NCBI GenBank assembly: GCA_004369085.1
Contig: ML210241.1
Span: 1-64,000 of the forward strand
Direction of reading: 5' to 3'
Source of the DNA: Coprinopsis marcescibilis
Taxonomy: Eukaryota > Basidiomycota > Agaricomycetes > Agaricales > Psathyrellaceae
DNA: 64,000 nucleotides
A program made the translations under genes and the position numbers. Positions within the stretch are counted from its first letter, which is position 1, and every line of letters begins with the position of its first letter. Under the pieces are notes generated by a model. The model saw only the letters and a list, made by a program, of their open reading frames with translations. It had not been told where the DNA came from and made no database searches. This document shows, piece after piece, positions 59,964 through 64,000 of the stretch.

Positions 59964-61669
59964 TTAAATAACGGGCTGGCTACTAAGGTCGACTATATGG
60001 TACTGTAAAGTGTGTTCGTTGAATGTTTGAATACGGTTCAATGCTTCGTCGAAGTGAAAGTATGTGCAAACCCATTTCTTGTGTTGTTCAGGGATGATTC
60101 GTGCAATTCCAGCAAAGGGTATATCGTCGGGCCAGGAGTATTGGAGGACAAGATGAGAGCGATTGAAACCCGATGCGCCCTTTCGGTAACCGTACCATTG
60201 CAAGTTATCAGCACCAGCGAGCTTGTATTTCCCCTGGACCAAGCGTACCACCTCGATCGGCCGATCAATATGTGTTCCTTGGGAAAAGCAAGGCAAAAGC
60301 ATTCCGTAGAGGCCTCTGAGGGTGGGGATAACGATCCGAATGGAATTTCGAATGAAGAAGTTGGTGCCTGTGCCAAACACGATTGGACAGTCAAACAATT
60401 TCATCCAGGCTGGTACTACGGAGAGAACGCGTTGTCGTCGGGAAGGCGGAAGAGCATATGAGGGAGTTCCTTGCGCCAAGCTCCAGATTCCAACGCTCTG
60501 GTGATACACAACCATAATGCGAGATTCAGGTAGAAGCGTTAAGTTCTGCCAAAGGACGTCAGTTGTCTGGATTCAACAGATGCGAATGCGTGCAAACCCA
60601 CTTCAGCTGGATCAATTGGTAAGTACACGCGATGGTCTGGAAATGAACCTCTGTTAAGGCCGGCCCAGTTCACAACGACAACAGCGGGATTATTAGCCAA
60701 CGTAGCTCCAGGCATGCCATAGGCAACCTTATCACCAAGGATAGCACAAGAGATAATAACCCCGTACGGATCCTCGTTAAAAGATGATAGCCTTTGACCT
60801 AGATATCCCACTAGCTCGCCGCCAACGACCTGAGGCAAAAGTGTCCATACTTCGATGACAGTTTCCCGAACATCTGGAGACATGGTTTCATAGCTATGCC
60901 ACGCCAATACCAGATTCAGGGACCGCGGAAACCATTGGTCCTCCAACGCTTCACACTTGAGAAAGTCGCTGTTGCGAGGGAAGAGCGGTTCAAAGGAGAA
61001 GTTCATGTCGACCTCATACCTCGTCAAGGAGTCGTAAAATGGTGATTGAATCAGCAAGATTGGCGGGGCATTGGAAACATTTTGGGGATCCTGGTAGTAA
61101 ACACTGCCTTCATGTGCCGAGTACAGCATGAAGCGACCACCAGGGATCGTACCGAGCTTTTTGTGTTCTTTGATGTTTACTTGGAGTGTCGACGTCTGTG
61201 GCGGGGAGAATTCGTCCGAGAAGTCGCGCACGTCTCGAAACCAGCCCGTGATGAGAGCTTCCAGTTCGCTCGACGCGCAGTGTTCCAAAGGTTTTGGCAG
61301 AAGGAAAGGCCTTGGGAAAACCGTTAGGTAGTATCGGTGAAGCAAAGCGACCCAGACGGATCTCGCTTGTGATGTCGAGTGCAGAACTTTGCAACACTGA
61401 AAGCACAGGCATTAGATTACGTCGAACGCCGTAATGTAAGAACACTCACGCGTCGCATCCTTAGGATGTCACTCCACTCGGAAAACTCCATGACCGCAAT
61501 GATGAGTTCCTCTGGTAGACTGGTAATGTTGGTGATCTTAACCTATATCCGACTGTTTAAGCCTCCAATGCCTCAGGCAGACTTGATTCTGTGCTCACCG
61601 TTGTGGTATTACGCGACAGTGAACGTTGGTGTCGGCCTCCGAGCCATGAAGAGATTGTCCCAATGACAT
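59964..61669 (-). CDS. F-box-type protein, intact member of a duplicated pair
   Basis: Four exons (61613-61669, 61450-61542, 60602-61396, 59964-60545) give 508 residues. The F-box reads ITSLPEELIIAVMEFSEWSDILRMRR ending at an intron, then CCKVLHSTSQARSVWVALLHRY. The remainder contains FLKCEALEDQWFPRSLNLVL, IVIPTLRGLYG, RLVQGKYKLAG and YSWPDDIPFAGI, of unknown fold. It presumably recruits targets to an SCF ligase. Exon 1 and its GTAATA donor are the least certain parts, though exon 1 is conserved in the pseudogene at 56111. An extra intron after residue 361 is possible. Confidence 0.72.
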
Positions 61670-62539
61670 GGCTGGCCAAGGACCAAGGCACAGTAGCCAT
61701 AATCCACAGGCTCTGGGTGCTACGTATGTTGATTGATAACCACAGGATTCCCTCTGAGTGGGATGAACAGCGTACTAAGCACACCGCGATGGCGGACCCC
61801 AACCAACATTTAAAGTTCTCACGAGTTATACATAGACCCGCGTCTCCGAGTCAGCGGCCGGGATCCCAGCCTCTGCCACCGCTGAATGGCACAATTCCAA
61901 CGCGACTTTGATACGGACTAAAGCCATGTTTATAGTCACGGTGAGTAACAACATCAACGTACGACGATGTGACTTTTGAAAATGCCCTTACGCAAAAATT
62001 CAAATAGTGCGATCGCGGTCATGAGCGTCCTGGAAGATTTATTCCTCGCGAATTCAAGGTCAATTCCATTTCTCTAGCTGAAGACCACGAGGACGAGCTT
62101 CCATTGCGACGGGCATGTGACTATGGCATCGAGTATATGCCTCTTTCACACAAGCGGCCACGCCCTCGATGGCTTGATGATGGGCAAATCAAACGCGAAT
62201 CGAGAATAGCTAGAGTTTATAAGTCTGGGGACATACCCTTTTTCCTGTCTCCGGTTGTGACCGCACGCGAAGAGCCACGTTGATCACCGCTATTCGATTG
62301 TTTTCATAATCCAGTGGAATATAGCAAGATGTTCAAGAGCGGTACGTATCAACAGTCGACCGTAGTGTGGGATAGAGCCAGTCTTGAATAGTGAGTAGTG
62401 TTGATGAGATTATTTAACAGCACAGTGCGTTGTCATCTTGTTGTAGTGTCGGATAGTGTGTAAAAGGCGAGGGGAGAAGGATGCATGAGGAAGGTAGATA
62501 TAAAGTAAATATAATGTCGATTGGAGGTTGAAAAGCGCG
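61670..62539. other. Intergenic
   Basis: Promoter of the F-box-type gene, duplicated upstream of the pseudogene at 56111, and 3' flank of the right-edge gene. No gene seen. Confidence 0.5.
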
Positions 62540-63422
62540 TCACCGCACGTAGTACGCGGGTTGTCGGGGCGGGGTCCAAGTCGGGTGTCGCGAAGAGCCT
62601 TTCAAAAATTCTCTGAACCTCCGGAAATGTCTCTGGAACATGGTTTACTTGTCAGATTCAAATCTCGACTCCGCGCAACCTAGCAACTCACCCGGAATAT
62701 TCTTCGCCAATGTGGTACCGGCGCGTCGTTCAGAAAGTCGTATGTATCATCAGACATCATGCTGGACGTCCATCCAGAACGAAACGTTTCCGTTCTGCTG
62801 ATTTCGCTGATGTCTGAACGGGCTGAAGGGGGAGGGCGCGGGTAGCGTTTTTGAAGCCGGCGAGGGGGTAGTGTCGCAATGCTTCCAGCTTCTGATATGG
62901 TAAACGACGATCTTTCCTCCATCACCTACAACGTGTAATGAGCATCTCCCTATCTGAACACGACGAAAACATGCTTACCGGTGACAAGAGGCTATATGAA
63001 AGTGGGGATGACGGGGCCGATACTGAGCGAGCCGACCATGTGGAGGTAGTGGATATCTTGCGAGAGCGAAGTGGGGGAACATCGTCCTCTGACTGTGACT
63101 TGTGTTTAGTACAAGGACACCATGATACCGCCTGTAGGCACCATACCTCGCTTCTACATTCGTAGCTCGCAGGTCCATTGTAAGGGTGGGCAGCGTACAG
63201 CTGTCTTCGCGACATCGTGTAAGGGTGGCTGGAGCTTTGCTGAGAAACAGAGAAAACCCTGGAGGAGAGAAGGCCCTGAGAAAGGCTGGCAAGTCTGGAA
63301 AACGACTGCTCACTCTAATATGCGAAACCATGGCAGCACCGACGAATCCCCTCTTGACAAAGATTAATGAAAATGCCCGGATCCAGCCCACGCCGACGGA
63401 GATAAGAGCCTCGCACAGTAGC
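62540..63422 (-). CDS. C-terminal exons of a possible membrane protein
   Basis: Five exons join in phase: 63329-63422, 63147-63275, 62979-63098 (or 62979-63092), 62692-62925 and 62540-62632. The first encodes a hydrophobic stretch ALISVGVGWIRAFSLIFV followed by KRG, suggesting a last transmembrane segment. The rest is a Ser/Arg-rich, probably cytoplasmic tail (RSVSAPSSPLSYSLLSP, SEISRTETFRSGWTSSMM) ending in a basic HFRRFREFLKGSSRH segment. The upstream exons between 63423 and about 63881 could not be resolved, although another hydrophobic frame (WLILVTILPLL) is there. Family unknown. Confidence 0.5.
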
Positions 63423-64000
63423 CTGCCAGGGTGTTAGTCCTCCGGAAAGCTCTTCTTGAGTCGTACTCCGAGACGAGGGTGTGATTGTCGGTTGAGAAGC
63501 GGCAGTATAGTCACCAGGATGAGCCAAAAAGTGGTTCTTGAGGGGACGATCAGGGAAGGATGTGGATAAGCGTAGCAATTGCCTTCGTAGCAGCGCAATA
63601 GCCGGTCGGCCCCACAGTCCCATACTGCCAATCTTTGACAACCATTTAACCGATTCGGTTCAACTTCGCATGCCATAGGCCATTGAACGCGGCAGTTCCT
63701 CGACATCAGCGACAATCGACTGTTCACCGAGGGACCTAGATTCCATTGGTGACGAAGAGACTCACGACGGTTACGATAGGTACCGTTAGACACGGTCATA
63801 TCTACACCTCGGTTCGAGTATCCAGGAGGCGTTGAGAGCGCGAACATCGTCGGTGTGAATACAGCAGGTAGCTGTAGCCATTTTCTGCCGATTACAACTA
63901 GTATCTCCGTCAAACCTTTAGGTTATCCCTGGGCCTATTCGCGTTTTAGTAGGAAAATCTCTGATAATTCTGCTGGCATGGTGGTAGGAGAGATGGATGA
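63423..64000. other. Unresolved 5' part of the right-edge gene
   Basis: Minus-strand frames around 63434-63881, including a candidate start at 63881 (Met-Ala-Thr-Ala-Thr-Cys-Cys), look coding in pieces, but no set of introns joins them cleanly to 63422. Confidence 0.3.

Overview
The window looks like a draft-assembly piece of an Agaricomycete-type basidiomycete genome. Nearly every gene is split by many short introns (about 45-70 nt, GTRNGT donors, one GC-AG). The gene families are typical of that group: lone F-box proteins, an ERT1-type zinc-cluster regulator, a GH1 beta-glucosidase and lineage-specific hypothetical families. There is a 10-N gap at 23467-23476. I found no rRNA, CRISPR or clear tRNA gene. 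Exon models were built by eye from reading frame, splice signals and paralogue comparison.

Left part (1-17 kb): small hypothetical genes, including a two-copy proline-rich/coiled-coil family (2.3-3.3 and 10.1-10.9 kb) with a third remnant at 9.3 kb; a five-exon lineage-specific gene (5.5-7.4 kb); a pogo/Tigger-like element (8.27-9.15 kb); a metallophosphoesterase (11.5-12.9 kb); and a damaged secreted lipase (15.7-16.7 kb).

Central part (17-38.3 kb), the most interesting region: a cluster of phosphoryl-transfer and NAD-related genes. It holds a decayed 5'-nucleotidase-type gene, an intact paralogue, a coiled-coil repeat gene, and then a family sharing an N-terminal MDP-1-like HAD phosphatase module joined to three different C-terminal modules: an ADP-ribosyltransferase-like domain (two full genes and one pseudogene), a kinase-like domain, and a complete 5'-nucleotidase (932 residues). 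A nicotinamide riboside kinase (NRK1) lies tail-to-tail with the HAD-kinase gene, 34 bp apart. The HAD active site looks intact in the two ART-like fusions but has lost key acids in the other two, so it may act there as a non-catalytic or binding module. The shared theme would be NAD/NMN/NR or ADP-ribose turnover; this is inference.

Right part (39-64 kb): tandem F-box paralogues flanking a TA-flanked MITE, ERT1, a GH1 beta-glucosidase, a Gfo/Idh/MocA oxidoreductase, an HSL-type alpha/beta hydrolase, a second MITE, a PD-(D/E)XK-like gene, and another F-box-type gene with a decayed duplicate about 5 kb away. The right edge holds the C-terminal exons of a possible membrane protein.
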